From positions 186,001 through 250,000 of the forward strand of contig NZ_JAUHMF010000001.1 of NCBI RefSeq assembly GCF_032334255.1: a stretch of 64,000 nt of DNA, given 5' to 3'. Under the pieces are notes generated by a model. That model was not told the origin of the DNA. It worked only from the letters and a program-made list of their open reading frames with translations, and did no database searches. Position numbers and translations under genes: made by a program. This document shows positions 16,052 to 23,768 of this stretch, one piece after another. How positions within the stretch are numbered: position 1 is the first letter of the stretch; each line of letters begins with the position of its first letter. The stretch is from Thermanaerothrix solaris. Its GTDB lineage: Bacteria > Chloroflexota > Anaerolineae > Anaerolineales > Anaerolineaceae.

Positions 16052-16673
16052 GTTCTTTCTCCGATTTTATGATGTAGACACAACGTTGGTCTTTTTGAAC
16101 GATACACGTGACTTTGTCAGCAGGGTGAGCCAGCAACGTTGAGATTAAGGATTGGTCAACCGAGCAGACTTCAGGATATTGCTGACTTAAGTAGTAATAG
16201 GGGCAGTTAACCTCTCGGATACGATACGTATCACCATCTTTTTCCCACTCAACTAAAAAACCTTCCTCGGCGAGGATTTTACGCAAAAATTCTAATCGTT
16301 CTTCAGTGCTCATCTTTTCTACAACGGCTTGGTAGCCTGTGGCGATTTCCTCACCGATTTGGGCAAATATTTCGCTCATAACCTGTGGGGAAAGGGTGCC
16401 TTTTAGTTGGTTTAAGAGCCGTGTTGTCAAACGAACGTAACGGGTGGGAAAGCGTTCCAAACCCGCCTCGGTCAGGTAGTAAACCAATCGCGGACGCCCG
16501 ACACCATGCCGTTCCTCCTCGCTGGCTACCAAACCCTCGGCAAGTAATGAGTTCAAATGGTGGCGAACCGATATTGGGCTGATCCCAACCGCCTGAGCCA
16601 GTTCGTTAATGGTACAGCGAGGGTTAGCAAGTAACGTTTGTAGGATGCGTTCGCGGGTGCTTTTTGTGTTCAT
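16002..16673 (-). CDS. sufR: SufR-like Fe-S-sensing transcriptional regulator
   Basis: A 223-residue regulator. The N-terminal winged helix-turn-helix (about 5-75) shows CTINELAQAVGISPISVRHHLNSLLAEGLV and a GVGRPRLVYYLTEAG wing. The C-terminal half has the Cys series expected for a [4Fe-4S] sensor: Cys in REVNCPYYYL, PEVCSVDQS, KVTCIVQ and DQRCVYI, with the NCPYY and VC...C arrangement seen in SufR. SufR represses suf genes when its cluster is present. Its promoter is back-to-back with that of sufC across a dyad, as in autoregulating SufR systems. The last 50 bases overlap the DUF59 gene. Identification rests on the Cys pattern plus strong gene context. Confidence 0.88.
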   Translation of the reverse strand: MNTKSTRERILQTLLANPRCTINELAQAVGISPISVRHHLNSLLAEGLVASEEERHGVGRPRLVYYLTEAGLERFPTRYVRLTTRLLNQLKGTLSPQVMSEIFAQIGEEIATGYQAVVEKMSTEERLEFLRKILAEEGFLVEWEKDGDTYRIREVNCPYYYLSQQYPEVCSVDQSLISTLLAHPADKVTCIVQKDQRCVYIIKSEKEHGKSLSTRNESSRVGR

Positions 16674-16725
16674 TAATTATTCCCGTTAGAAGCCACAAGT
16701 ATGAAGGCCCATGATTTCTGATGAA

Positions 16726-16754
16726 AGTATAACAAAGGTCAATCAAATTGTCAA
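16726..16754 (-). promoter_or_regulatory. sufR promoter
   Basis: Minus strand: -35 TTGACA (16754-16749), exactly 17 bases, -10 TATACT (16731-16726), about 50 bases before the sufR ATG. Its -35 overlaps the left half of the suf dyad. Confidence 0.8.
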
Positions 16755-16783
16755 TATATTAGAATATTATCATAAATATTGAC
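16750..16783. promoter_or_regulatory. Candidate SufR operator: GTCAATAT-N18-ATATTGAC dyad
   Basis: Perfect 8-bp half sites at 16750-16757 and 16776-16783. The left half covers the -35 box of sufR and the right half the -35 box of sufC, so one bound dimer or pair of dimers could shut both promoters. The sequence differs from the CAAC-N6-GTTG-type cyanobacterial SufR site, so binding is inferred from placement. Confidence 0.6.
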
Positions 16784-16807
16784 CAGATCACAAAAACATG
16801 CTATAAT
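16779..16807 (+). promoter_or_regulatory. suf operon promoter
   Basis: -35 TTGACC (16779-16784), 17-base spacer, consensus -10 TATAAT (16802-16807), then a leader of about 45 bases holding AGGAGGT (16841-16847) before sufC. One of the strongest promoter matches in the window. Confidence 0.85.
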
Positions 16808-16857
16808 GCGCTCAACTTGATCCAAAGAGGTATATTTCCTAGGAGGTAACGAAATTC

Positions 16858-17640
16858 ATGACCGACGCATTAGTGATTCGCAACCTAAAAGTGCGTGTGG
16901 AGGGTAAGGAGATTCTAAAGGGAGTTAACCTGACCTTACCCAAGGGTGAGGTGCATGCGATTATGGGACCCAATGGTACCGGGAAATCTACTCTGGCTTA
17001 TACCCTGATGGGGCACCCGGGCTACGAGGTTGTTGAGGGCGAAGTATGGTTTAAAGGTCAGAATATTTTAGAACTGGAACCGGATGAACGAGCTCATTTG
17101 GGTATCTTCTTGGCTTTTCAATATCCGGTGTCCATTCCGGGGGTAACTGTGGCTAATTTCCTGCGAACCGCGCTCAATGCCCAACGCCGCGCCCACAACC
17201 CGGAAGATAAAGGTATCCCAATTACCGAATTCCGTAAATTGCTGAAAGAGAAGATGGCTTTGCTCAATATGGATCCGTCCTTTGGGGGACGATATTTGAA
17301 TGATGGTTTCTCCGGCGGTGAAAAGAAGCGTGCTGAAATTTTACAGATGGCGGTCTTGCAACCCGAGATTGCTATTCTGGACGAGACAGACTCGGGGCTT
17401 GATATTGACGCGCTGCGCATCGTTGCCCAGGGTGTCAATGCCTTGAGGGGGCCCAATCTGGGAGTGTTGGTCATCACTCATTACCAACGCATCTTGAATT
17501 ACATCAAACCGGATGTGGTTCATGTGATGATGGATGGCCGGATTGTTGAAACCGGTGGCCCTGACTTAGCCTTGCACCTTGAGGAAAAAGGTTACAGTTG
17601 GGTGCGCGAGAAATTGGAAGGCGATTCGGTTCTGGCGTAA
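16858..17640 (+). CDS. sufC: Fe-S cluster assembly ATPase SufC
   Basis: A 260-residue ABC-type ATPase that powers the SufBCD scaffold. Walker A is GPNGTGKST (about 37-45), the Q-loop region is FLAFQYPVSIPGVTV, the signature FSGGEKKRAEILQMA and Walker B AILDETDSGLDIDAL, followed by the H-loop VITHYQRIL. The DETDSGLD variant and FSGGEKKR are typical of SufC rather than transporter ATPases, and there is no membrane partner. It is first in the suf operon behind a consensus promoter and AGGAGGT. Order sufC-sufB-sufD matches Gram-positive and Chloroflexota clusters, except that sufB directly follows sufC. Confidence 0.97.
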   Translation: MTDALVIRNLKVRVEGKEILKGVNLTLPKGEVHAIMGPNGTGKSTLAYTLMGHPGYEVVEGEVWFKGQNILELEPDERAHLGIFLAFQYPVSIPGVTVANFLRTALNAQRRAHNPEDKGIPITEFRKLLKEKMALLNMDPSFGGRYLNDGFSGGEKKRAEILQMAVLQPEIAILDETDSGLDIDALRIVAQGVNALRGPNLGVLVITHYQRILNYIKPDVVHVMMDGRIVETGGPDLALHLEEKGYSWVREKLEGDSVLA

Positions 17641-17677
17641 CCCCGATGATTAGTGGTGAGTTTGAGCGGAGGGCAAA

Positions 17678-19093
17678 ATGGTAGCAAAACCTCAGCAGGA
17701 AGAATTCCTGGAGCAATTAGGTGAGTACCGTTATGGTTTCGCCGCTCCAGATGTGTCGGTGTTCAAGGTTCGCAAAGGGCTTGATGAGGAGGTTGTAAAG
17801 CAGATTTCCTGGATGAAGGGTGAGCCCCAATGGATGCTTGAGTTCCGTTTACGGGCTCTGGAGCATTTCCGCAAGCGCCCTATGCCTATGTGGGGGGCTG
17901 ACCTTTCTGGGCTTAACCTGGATGATATTTACTATTATGTCAAGCCCACGGATAAAGAGGGGCGTTCTTGGGATGACATCCCTGACCCGATCAAAGAAAC
18001 CTTTGAGCGATTAGGTATTCCTGAGGCGGAACGGCGGTTTCTGGCTGGCTTGGGCGCTCAATATGAGTCCGAGATGGTCTATCACAGCATCCAGGAACAC
18101 CTGGCCAAGCAAGGGGTGATCTTTGTTAGCATTGAGGATGGCTTGCGTCATTACCCCGATCTGTTCCGTGAATATTTCGGTAAAGTGATCCCGATTGAGG
18201 ATAACAAATTCGCGGCGCTTAATAGCGCGGTGTGGTCAGGGGGGTCGTTCGTCTATGTGCCCAAGGGTGTCAAGGTTGATCTGCCCTTGCAAGCCTACTT
18301 TCGCTTGAATGTGGCCAACATTGGCCAATTCGAACGTACTCTGATCATTGCAGACGAAGGTGCGCAGGTGCACTATGTTGAGGGATGCACGGCGCCTATC
18401 TACTCAACCGATTCGTTCCACAGCGGTGTGATCGAAATTGTGGTCAAGAAAGGGGCTCGAGTGCGTTACACCACCATCCAAAATTGGTCTACCAATGTGT
18501 ATAACCTGGTCACTCAGCGGGCTATTGTGGAAGAAGAGGGGACCATGGAGTGGGTGGACTGCAACTTGGGCTCAAAAATCACCATGAAATACCCATCGTG
18601 CTATTTGATGGGTCCGGGAGCCCATGGTGAAATCCTTTCTATGGCATTTGCTGGGCCTGGTCAGTGGCAAGATGCGGGCGGTAAGGTGATTCATTTCGCG
18701 CCGCACACCAGTAGCAAGATCACCTCAAAGTCCATCAGTAAGGGCGGCGGACGGGCGTCCTATCGCGGCCTCTTGAAGGTGCACAAAGGCGCCTACGATG
18801 CCCGTTCGAATGTTGTCTGTGATGCTTTGTTGTTAGATCCGAAGTCGCGATCAGATACCTATCCGTATATTGAGATTGACGAAGAGGACGTAACCATCGG
18901 TCATGAGGCTTCGGTCTCAAAAGTGGGCGAGGAACAACTATTCTACCTGATGAGCCGCGGTCTGAGCGAAGAAGAGGCGACAACCATGGTGGTTTCTGGG
19001 TTTATCGAGCCGTTGGTCAAAGAACTGCCTATGGAATACGCAGTTGAAATGAATCGGCTTATCCAATTGCAGATGGAAGGCTCGATTGGTTAA
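17678..19093 (+). CDS. sufB: Fe-S cluster assembly scaffold SufB
   Basis: A 471-residue SufB, the main scaffold subunit on which the cluster is built with SufC and SufD. It has the N-terminal helical part (QISWMKGEPQWMLEFRLRAL), then the right-handed beta helix with VPKGVKVDLPLQAYFRLN, EGCTAPIYSTDSFHSGVIE (conserved Cys), AFAGPGQWQDAGGKVIHFAP and SKSISKGGGRASYRGLL, ending in GHEASVSKVGEEQLFYLMSRG. Full family length. It starts 37 bases after sufC with GCGGAGGGC before the ATG. No deviations from family motifs noticed. Confidence 0.97.
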   Translation: MVAKPQQEEFLEQLGEYRYGFAAPDVSVFKVRKGLDEEVVKQISWMKGEPQWMLEFRLRALEHFRKRPMPMWGADLSGLNLDDIYYYVKPTDKEGRSWDDIPDPIKETFERLGIPEAERRFLAGLGAQYESEMVYHSIQEHLAKQGVIFVSIEDGLRHYPDLFREYFGKVIPIEDNKFAALNSAVWSGGSFVYVPKGVKVDLPLQAYFRLNVANIGQFERTLIIADEGAQVHYVEGCTAPIYSTDSFHSGVIEIVVKKGARVRYTTIQNWSTNVYNLVTQRAIVEEEGTMEWVDCNLGSKITMKYPSCYLMGPGAHGEILSMAFAGPGQWQDAGGKVIHFAPHTSSKITSKSISKGGGRASYRGLLKVHKGAYDARSNVVCDALLLDPKSRSDTYPYIEIDEEDVTIGHEASVSKVGEEQLFYLMSRGLSEEEATTMVVSGFIEPLVKELPMEYAVEMNRLIQLQMEGSIG

Positions 19094-19137
19094 TCATTGT
19101 ACATCGAAGATATTGGATAGAAGAGGATGTGGAGGCT

Positions 19138-20502
19138 ATGACGAAGGAAACCCCTGAGATTGTCATTCGAGGTCGGCGGCGCGAATCACAAGCGCCGGTT
19201 AAGACCTTTTCCTTTCAACGGTCCATGATTCGGGTGGACGGCCTGAGTTCGGGTATTCAAGCTTTTCGTGAGCGGGCTTGGAATCTCTTTGAAAATTTGC
19301 CCATGCCTGATCCCAAGGATGAGGCTTGGCGACGTACCGATATCAGCGGGCTTCAGGCCGATCTTTTTCGTCTACCTGAAACGGATGCCTATCTAGATCT
19401 TGCTCCACTAGATGAGAGTTTGCTAAGCCCTTTGGCAGGGGAGGCTCATGCCGGTCAGGTAATTCTATTGCCCGGTGGAGCGCGAACTACTCTGGATGAA
19501 AACCTTCGTGCTCAAGGTGTGGTTTTCACCGATTTGCGCACAGCGGAACAGAATTACGCAGAACTATTAGAAACCCGATTAGGGAAAATCGTTTCCCCGG
19601 AAGAAGGTAAGTTTGCAGCGTTGGCATCTGCACTGGCGCAGACCGGAGTGTTCCTCTATGTACCGAAGGGGGTTGTTATTGAACAACCACTTCACAGTTT
19701 GCTGTGGGGGCCGGGAATAGGTTTAGCCCATATATCCCACGTAGTCGTATGGTTAGAAGAAGGCGCTTCGGTGACGTATGTTCACGAATATGCTTCACCA
19801 ACCGAAACCGGTGGGCAAACGCTTCACGCCGGGTTAGTTGAAGTGTTTGTGGGGGAAGGCGCGTCCCTGCGATTCGTTGAATTGCAATCCTGGGGTGAGC
19901 ATGTCTGGAACTTTACCCACGAGCGGGTCCGCGTTGGCCGCCAAGGTAATGTGGACTGGGTCTTCGGTGCCATGGGAGGGCATTTGACCAAGAATTTTGC
20001 CGAGTTGGATCTGGTGGGTGAAGGAAGCAGTGGTCGTATGTCGGGATTTTACTTCACCGATGGCGATCAGCACCTCGATTATGACTCCCAGCAGAACCAT
20101 CTGGCACCCCATACAACCAGCGATTTGTTATTCAAAGGGGCGTTGCTGGATCGAAGTCGGGTCGTTTGGCAAGGGATGATCTACGTTGCACCAGGGGCCT
20201 TCAAAACCGATGGTTACCAGGCCAACCGTAATCTAGTGCTCAGTCGTCAGGCGCGGGCGGACTCCATTCCCGGCCTGGAGATATTGGCAGACGATGTGCG
20301 CTGCACACACGGGGCCACAGTGGGCAAAATTGATCCTGAGCAGATTTTTTATCTGCGTACCCGCGGTATCCCTGATGTGGAGGCAAAGCGGTTAATCGTT
20401 GAGGGATTCTTTGACCCGATCATGCAGCGCATTCCGTTTGAGGGTGTACGGGCGCGCTTCCAAGAGGCGATTCAACGAAAGATGTTAAACTTTAAAGGCT
20501 GA
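19138..20502 (+). CDS. sufD: Fe-S cluster assembly protein SufD
   Basis: A 454-residue SufD-type partner of SufB. The N-terminal segment (PKDEAWRRTDISGLQ) is the usual W-(K/R)-x-T-D feature. The beta-helix core includes VPKGVVIEQPLHSLLW, HLDYDSQQNHLAPHTTSDLLFKGALLDRSR and the C-terminal LEILADDVRCTHGATVGKIDPEQIFYLRTRG, whose CTHGAT(V/I)G holds the catalytic-region Cys and His of SufD. ATG at 19138 is chosen over GTG at 19129 because GTGGAG lies 4-9 bases upstream. It follows sufB by 44 bases. After it comes a 167-base gap with a possible weak internal promoter (TAAAAT at 20622-20627). Confidence 0.96.
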   Translation: MTKETPEIVIRGRRRESQAPVKTFSFQRSMIRVDGLSSGIQAFRERAWNLFENLPMPDPKDEAWRRTDISGLQADLFRLPETDAYLDLAPLDESLLSPLAGEAHAGQVILLPGGARTTLDENLRAQGVVFTDLRTAEQNYAELLETRLGKIVSPEEGKFAALASALAQTGVFLYVPKGVVIEQPLHSLLWGPGIGLAHISHVVVWLEEGASVTYVHEYASPTETGGQTLHAGLVEVFVGEGASLRFVELQSWGEHVWNFTHERVRVGRQGNVDWVFGAMGGHLTKNFAELDLVGEGSSGRMSGFYFTDGDQHLDYDSQQNHLAPHTTSDLLFKGALLDRSRVVWQGMIYVAPGAFKTDGYQANRNLVLSRQARADSIPGLEILADDVRCTHGATVGKIDPEQIFYLRTRGIPDVEAKRLIVEGFFDPIMQRIPFEGVRARFQEAIQRKMLNFKG

Positions 20503-20669
20503 ACATCCTTGACCTTTCCCCTGGGTTGCTCTGGCAATGATTTCAGAACAATCCGGGGGATTTACACCATTTATTATAGGGTTACTCGATAGGGCACGTT
20601 CGATTCTAACTATAGATGTGCTAAAATTATATGATGTTTGTTCCAAGATCATGCGTATTGGAGGTGGAT

Positions 20670-20966
20670 ATGGCAGGTGTACCTTATATGCGTCCACCTG
20701 AGCCGGAAAAGGGCTTTGATGTAGGCGATGTGGTGGAAGTCTATTGCGATCACGAGAAAAACGGTCAGCGGGTACGCGGCTGGGTGAAGGGAATTGTGGT
20801 GCAGGTGGACTCGAAAATGGTTGCGGTGCAGTTCCGCACCAACGTCTACCTGACCGACGGTTGGATGGTGCCTGATCATATTTTATGGTTCCCAGTCAAT
20901 TCGCCGCATATCCGTGTACCCCAAAAACGTTCCTCGTCTCGGGTCGAACCAGTGGGCTCGAATTAG
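20670..20966 (+). CDS. Small SH3-like/beta-barrel protein inside the suf cluster, unknown function
   Basis: A 98-residue protein not recognised as a named family. Residues 18-80 show alternating beta strands (DVGDVVEVYCDHEKNG, VRGWVKGIVVQVDSKMVAVQF, WMVPDHILWFP) like a small SH3 or KOW-type barrel, with a charged C-tail. One Cys and one His lie close together in YCDHEK. No signal peptide. ATG at 20670 has GGAGGT 4-9 bases upstream, a better start than the in-frame ATG at 20631. It sits 28 bases before sufS on the same strand, so it is probably made with SufS and SufU. A role in Fe-S assembly is only suggested by position. Confidence 0.65.
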   Translation: MAGVPYMRPPEPEKGFDVGDVVEVYCDHEKNGQRVRGWVKGIVVQVDSKMVAVQFRTNVYLTDGWMVPDHILWFPVNSPHIRVPQKRSSSRVEPVGSN

Positions 20967-20994
20967 CCTAAGGGATGAATCCGGCGAGGTAGTT

Positions 20995-22257
20995 ATGGAG
21001 CGTGATATTTACATGCGTGCTAACCATTTAAAGGTTATTAGTGTTGAAAAGATTCGGGCGGATTTCCCGATACTCCAACGGGAAGTTCGTCCGGGGGTTA
21101 AATTGGTTTATCTCGACTCCACGGCGACGGCTCAAAAGCCGCTGGCCGTGATTGAAGCCATGGATAAATATTATCGTTGGTCGAATGCCAACATTCATCG
21201 TGGAGTGCATACCTTAGGCGAGGAGGCTACCGCGCTGTATGAAGCGGCCCGCCAGCGCGTAGCCCGTTTTATTAATGCCCGCAAGACGCGGGAAATTGTT
21301 TTTACCCGCAATACCACCGAAGCAATCAACCTGGTTGCCTATTCGTGGGGACGAAGCCAATTACACCCTGGCGATCTCATTGTACTTACCGAGATGGAGC
21401 ATCATTCCAATCTTGTCCCTTGGCAAATCCTGGGGGCTGAAAAGGGTCTCCGTTTAGAGTTTGTGCCGGTAACGGATGATGGTTACCTCGACTTAATAGC
21501 CTATCAGCAGTTATTGGAACAGCGTCCTCGGTTAGTGGCCTTTACACATATGTCAAACGTGTTGGGTACCATAAATCCGGTTACCCAAATGATAGAACTA
21601 GCGCATCAGGCAGGAGCAATGGTGCTTTTAGATGGGGCTCAATCTGTACCCCACTTGCGCGTAGATGTGCAGGCGTTAGGAGTTGATTTCTTAGCCTTCT
21701 CGGCGCACAAGATGTTGGGCCCTACCGGTATTGGAGTTCTGTATGCTCGAGAAGATTTGCTTGAACATATGCCTCCGTTTTTAGGGGGCGGGGACATGAT
21801 CAAGAAAGTTCAGTTGAGGTCATTTGTCCCAAACGAAATTCCCTATAAATTTGAGGCCGGAACACCTGCGATTGCAGAGGCGGTTGGCTTTGCAGCCGCA
21901 ATTGATTACCTGGAAAATGTGGGCATGGAAGCCATTGCCGCTTATGAGCATGAGCTGGTTGCTTATGCACTAGAGCGTCTTGCGACTATTCCGGGATTGA
22001 AGGTTTTTGGCCCACCTGCTGAACATAGAGGGGGGGTGGTGTCCTTTTCTATTGAAGGTGTGCATCCCCATGATGTAGCCCAAATTCTTGATCGGGAGGG
22101 GATTGCCGTGAGGGCTGGACATCACTGTGCGATGCCGCTACATGAAAAATTAGGGGTTGCGGCAACAACACGGGCTTCGTTTTATCTTTATAACACCTTT
22201 GACGAAGTGGATCGTTTGGTCGAGGCGTTGCAAAAGGTACAAACTATTTTTGGCTGA
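20995..22257 (+). CDS. sufS: Cysteine desulfurase SufS
   Basis: A 420-residue group II cysteine desulfurase that takes sulfur from cysteine as an enzyme persulfide for Fe-S assembly. Motifs: YLDSTATAQKP near the N end, FTRNTTEAINLVAYSWG (PLP phosphate), TEMEHHSNLVPWQ, the PLP-aldimine Lys in FSAHKMLGPTGIG, and the catalytic Cys in RAGHHCAMPLH. The Cys-loop is the short SufS type. The start at 20995 follows GGCGAGG; an in-frame upstream start at 20914 would overlap the preceding gene. The sulfur acceptor is probably SufU, encoded 22 bases downstream. Confidence 0.96.
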   Translation: MERDIYMRANHLKVISVEKIRADFPILQREVRPGVKLVYLDSTATAQKPLAVIEAMDKYYRWSNANIHRGVHTLGEEATALYEAARQRVARFINARKTREIVFTRNTTEAINLVAYSWGRSQLHPGDLIVLTEMEHHSNLVPWQILGAEKGLRLEFVPVTDDGYLDLIAYQQLLEQRPRLVAFTHMSNVLGTINPVTQMIELAHQAGAMVLLDGAQSVPHLRVDVQALGVDFLAFSAHKMLGPTGIGVLYAREDLLEHMPPFLGGGDMIKKVQLRSFVPNEIPYKFEAGTPAIAEAVGFAAAIDYLENVGMEAIAAYEHELVAYALERLATIPGLKVFGPPAEHRGGVVSFSIEGVHPHDVAQILDREGIAVRAGHHCAMPLHEKLGVAATTRASFYLYNTFDEVDRLVEALQKVQTIFG

Positions 22258-22279
22258 AAGGCAGGCATCTAGAATTTTC

Positions 22280-22687
22280 ATGGATGACCTTTATCGTGAA
22301 CTGATTATCGAACGGTATAAAATGCCTCATCATCGAGGCCAATTAGATCCGCATGATATTTCTTATGAGGATGAAAATCCTCTCTGTGGGGATCACATCC
22401 GCATTGATTTGCGTGTAGCGGAGGATGGCACGATTACCGAAGCGGCTTTTAGTGGTCACGGTTGTGCGATTTCGCAGGCTGCGGCAGATTTACTTATGGA
22501 AGCGATCATTGGTAAGCACCTCGACGATATTAAAGGTTTAGGACGCCAGGATGTATTAAATCTCTTGGGGTTTGAAGAATTGGGTCCGGTTCGAATTAAG
22601 TGTGCTCTATTGCCACTTAAAGTATTGAAAGCCGGTGTATATGGTTTGGGTCAATCTGGGATAAAAATTGGTGATGAGGAGCTATAG
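22280..22687 (+). CDS. sufU: SufU-like sulfur-transfer / Fe-S assembly protein
   Basis: A 135-residue U-type protein with ligands Cys36 and Asp38 in NPLCGD, Cys62 in GHGCAISQAA, and Cys108 in RIKCALLP. The K-C before the last Cys (instead of the H-C of IscU) and the RxKCAxL context place it with SufU, which binds zinc and accepts sulfur from SufS. The distance from second to third Cys is 46 residues. This is close to the roughly 43 of IscU and shorter than the roughly 62 of Bacillus SufU, so the SufU-specific insert looks mostly absent. ATG at 22280 is 22 bases after sufS. The ribosome site is weak, so coupling to sufS is likely. Confidence 0.9.
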   Translation: MDDLYRELIIERYKMPHHRGQLDPHDISYEDENPLCGDHIRIDLRVAEDGTITEAAFSGHGCAISQAAADLLMEAIIGKHLDDIKGLGRQDVLNLLGFEELGPVRIKCALLPLKVLKAGVYGLGQSGIKIGDEEL

Positions 22688-22693
22688 AAAGCA

Positions 22694-23023
22694 ATGAGTA
22701 ATGAGGACTATGTTTTTCTAAAAGTGGCCACACGGGATGAGATTCCGGTGGGAGAGCGCTTATTTCTTGAGATCAATAATGAACCGATTGTCATTATTAA
22801 TTTAGCCGGTACATTTTTCGCTGTTGGCGATGTGTGTACGCATGATGAAGGCCCACTTGGCGATGGTGAGATTGATGGTTATCAAATTATCTGCCCCCGC
22901 CACGGTGCCCGGTTTGACTTGCGAACGGGTAAAGCGCTTACTTTGCCCGCAGTGGTGGATATTCCGGTTTATCCCGTTCGCATCGAGGGCAATGACGTTT
23001 TCATCGGGATTAAACGAGCCTGA
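22694..23023 (+). CDS. Rieske [2Fe-2S] ferredoxin-like protein
   Basis: A 109-residue soluble Rieske protein with C-x-H (Cys48, His50 in CTHDEGPLGDG) and C-x2-H (Cys67, His70 in CPRHGARFDL) as cluster ligands. It resembles the small ferredoxin component of ring-hydroxylating dioxygenases. No oxygenase gene is nearby. It is 6 bases behind sufU and ends the suf operon, so it may be an electron donor for cluster assembly or a marker substrate. Co-occurrence with sufU is seen in other bacteria as well, though its function there is not settled. The strong terminator follows 22 bases later. Confidence 0.92.
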   Translation: MSNEDYVFLKVATRDEIPVGERLFLEINNEPIVIINLAGTFFAVGDVCTHDEGPLGDGEIDGYQIICPRHGARFDLRTGKALTLPAVVDIPVYPVRIEGNDVFIGIKRA

Positions 23024-23045
23024 AAGAACACTGAAATGGACTTTA

Positions 23046-23085
23046 TGATAAAAAGCGATTGCCCAATGGCAATCGCTTTTTATCA
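23046..23085. terminator. Perfect bidirectional terminator at the end of the suf operon
   Basis: An 18-bp perfect stem (23046-23063 with 23068-23085) around a CAAT loop, with A-rich and T-rich flanks built into the arms, so it works on both strands. It separates the suf operon from the convergent PIG-L gene that ends at 23110. Confidence 0.92.
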
Positions 23086-23109
23086 GTGGGAAATTTCCCA
23101 TGCAAGCCA

Positions 23110-23763
23110 TTATGAGTCGCTACAGCGAAATGCGCCCACAATACGCAGGATGTCAAATCCTTCCGCATATGGGCGTTCACAGATAGCACCGTTGCGAATG
23201 AGGGTAGCCCGCGTGATTTTGGGATCAAAGTAGTAGCGATTCGAGTAAGTCTTATACTCTGCCAAAGCCGCGATTTTCTTTTCGACGTCTTCCTCGGTAA
23301 CCTCGACCAAGAAACTGGGGAAGAATCCGTAACTAGAGCGAATAACATCGAAGCCCAGCACAGTTGTGCCTCGAAAGGCTCGTAAGGCTTCCTCGGTTAC
23401 GGTGGCGTGGTCTTGATGGATATCGGCTTTGGTGTGCACAAAAACCAGATCGGGTTGAAATGTTCGGTTGATTTGGATCAGATATTCCAAAATCTCCTGT
23501 CGCGCGTGAGGAAACCGTCGGGTTTCAAATTGGCCCAGGATGACACGATCCTTAGGCACCCCAAGCACAGCCATACTTCGGTAGTGCTCCTCAACCAGAT
23601 TCTTGAGTTCGGGATTTTTTTGATTATCCGAGAGTGTTACACACAGGATCTCGGTTTGATTCACAATGTGGGCAATTAAGGCACCACAGCCCAGTTCAAT
23701 ATCATCAGGGTGTGCACCAATGAAGCACACCCGGCGACCGTAGAAATACATGTCTTGTCCCAT
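23110..23763 (-). CDS. PIG-L/LmbE family deacetylase
   Basis: A 217-residue zinc-dependent deacetylase-fold protein. The N-terminal metal motif GAHPDDIELGCG (about 16-27) and the later HQDH in DIHQDHATVTEEAL supply the His/Asp zinc ligands and catalytic Asp. Family members remove acetyl groups from GlcNAc-type groups (bacillithiol, mycothiol, glycolipids, teicoplanin-like products). It is the second gene of a minus-strand pair, 5 bases after a methyltransferase, so the two probably modify one small molecule or glycan. No glycosyltransferase or BshC-like ligase is nearby, so bacillithiol synthesis is possible but unsupported. Confidence 0.88.
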   Translation of the reverse strand: MGQDMYFYGRRVCFIGAHPDDIELGCGALIAHIVNQTEILCVTLSDNQKNPELKNLVEEHYRSMAVLGVPKDRVILGQFETRRFPHARQEILEYLIQINRTFQPDLVFVHTKADIHQDHATVTEEALRAFRGTTVLGFDVIRSSYGFFPSFLVEVTEEDVEKKIAALAEYKTYSNRYYFDPKITRATLIRNGAICERPYAEGFDILRIVGAFRCSDS

Positions 23764-23768
23764 AGGCG

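Noticed and set aside
20599..20627. Possible promoter before the 98-residue suf-cluster gene
   Set aside because: The -10 (TAAAAT) is good but the -35 (TTCGAT) is poor, so it is mentioned only in passing.
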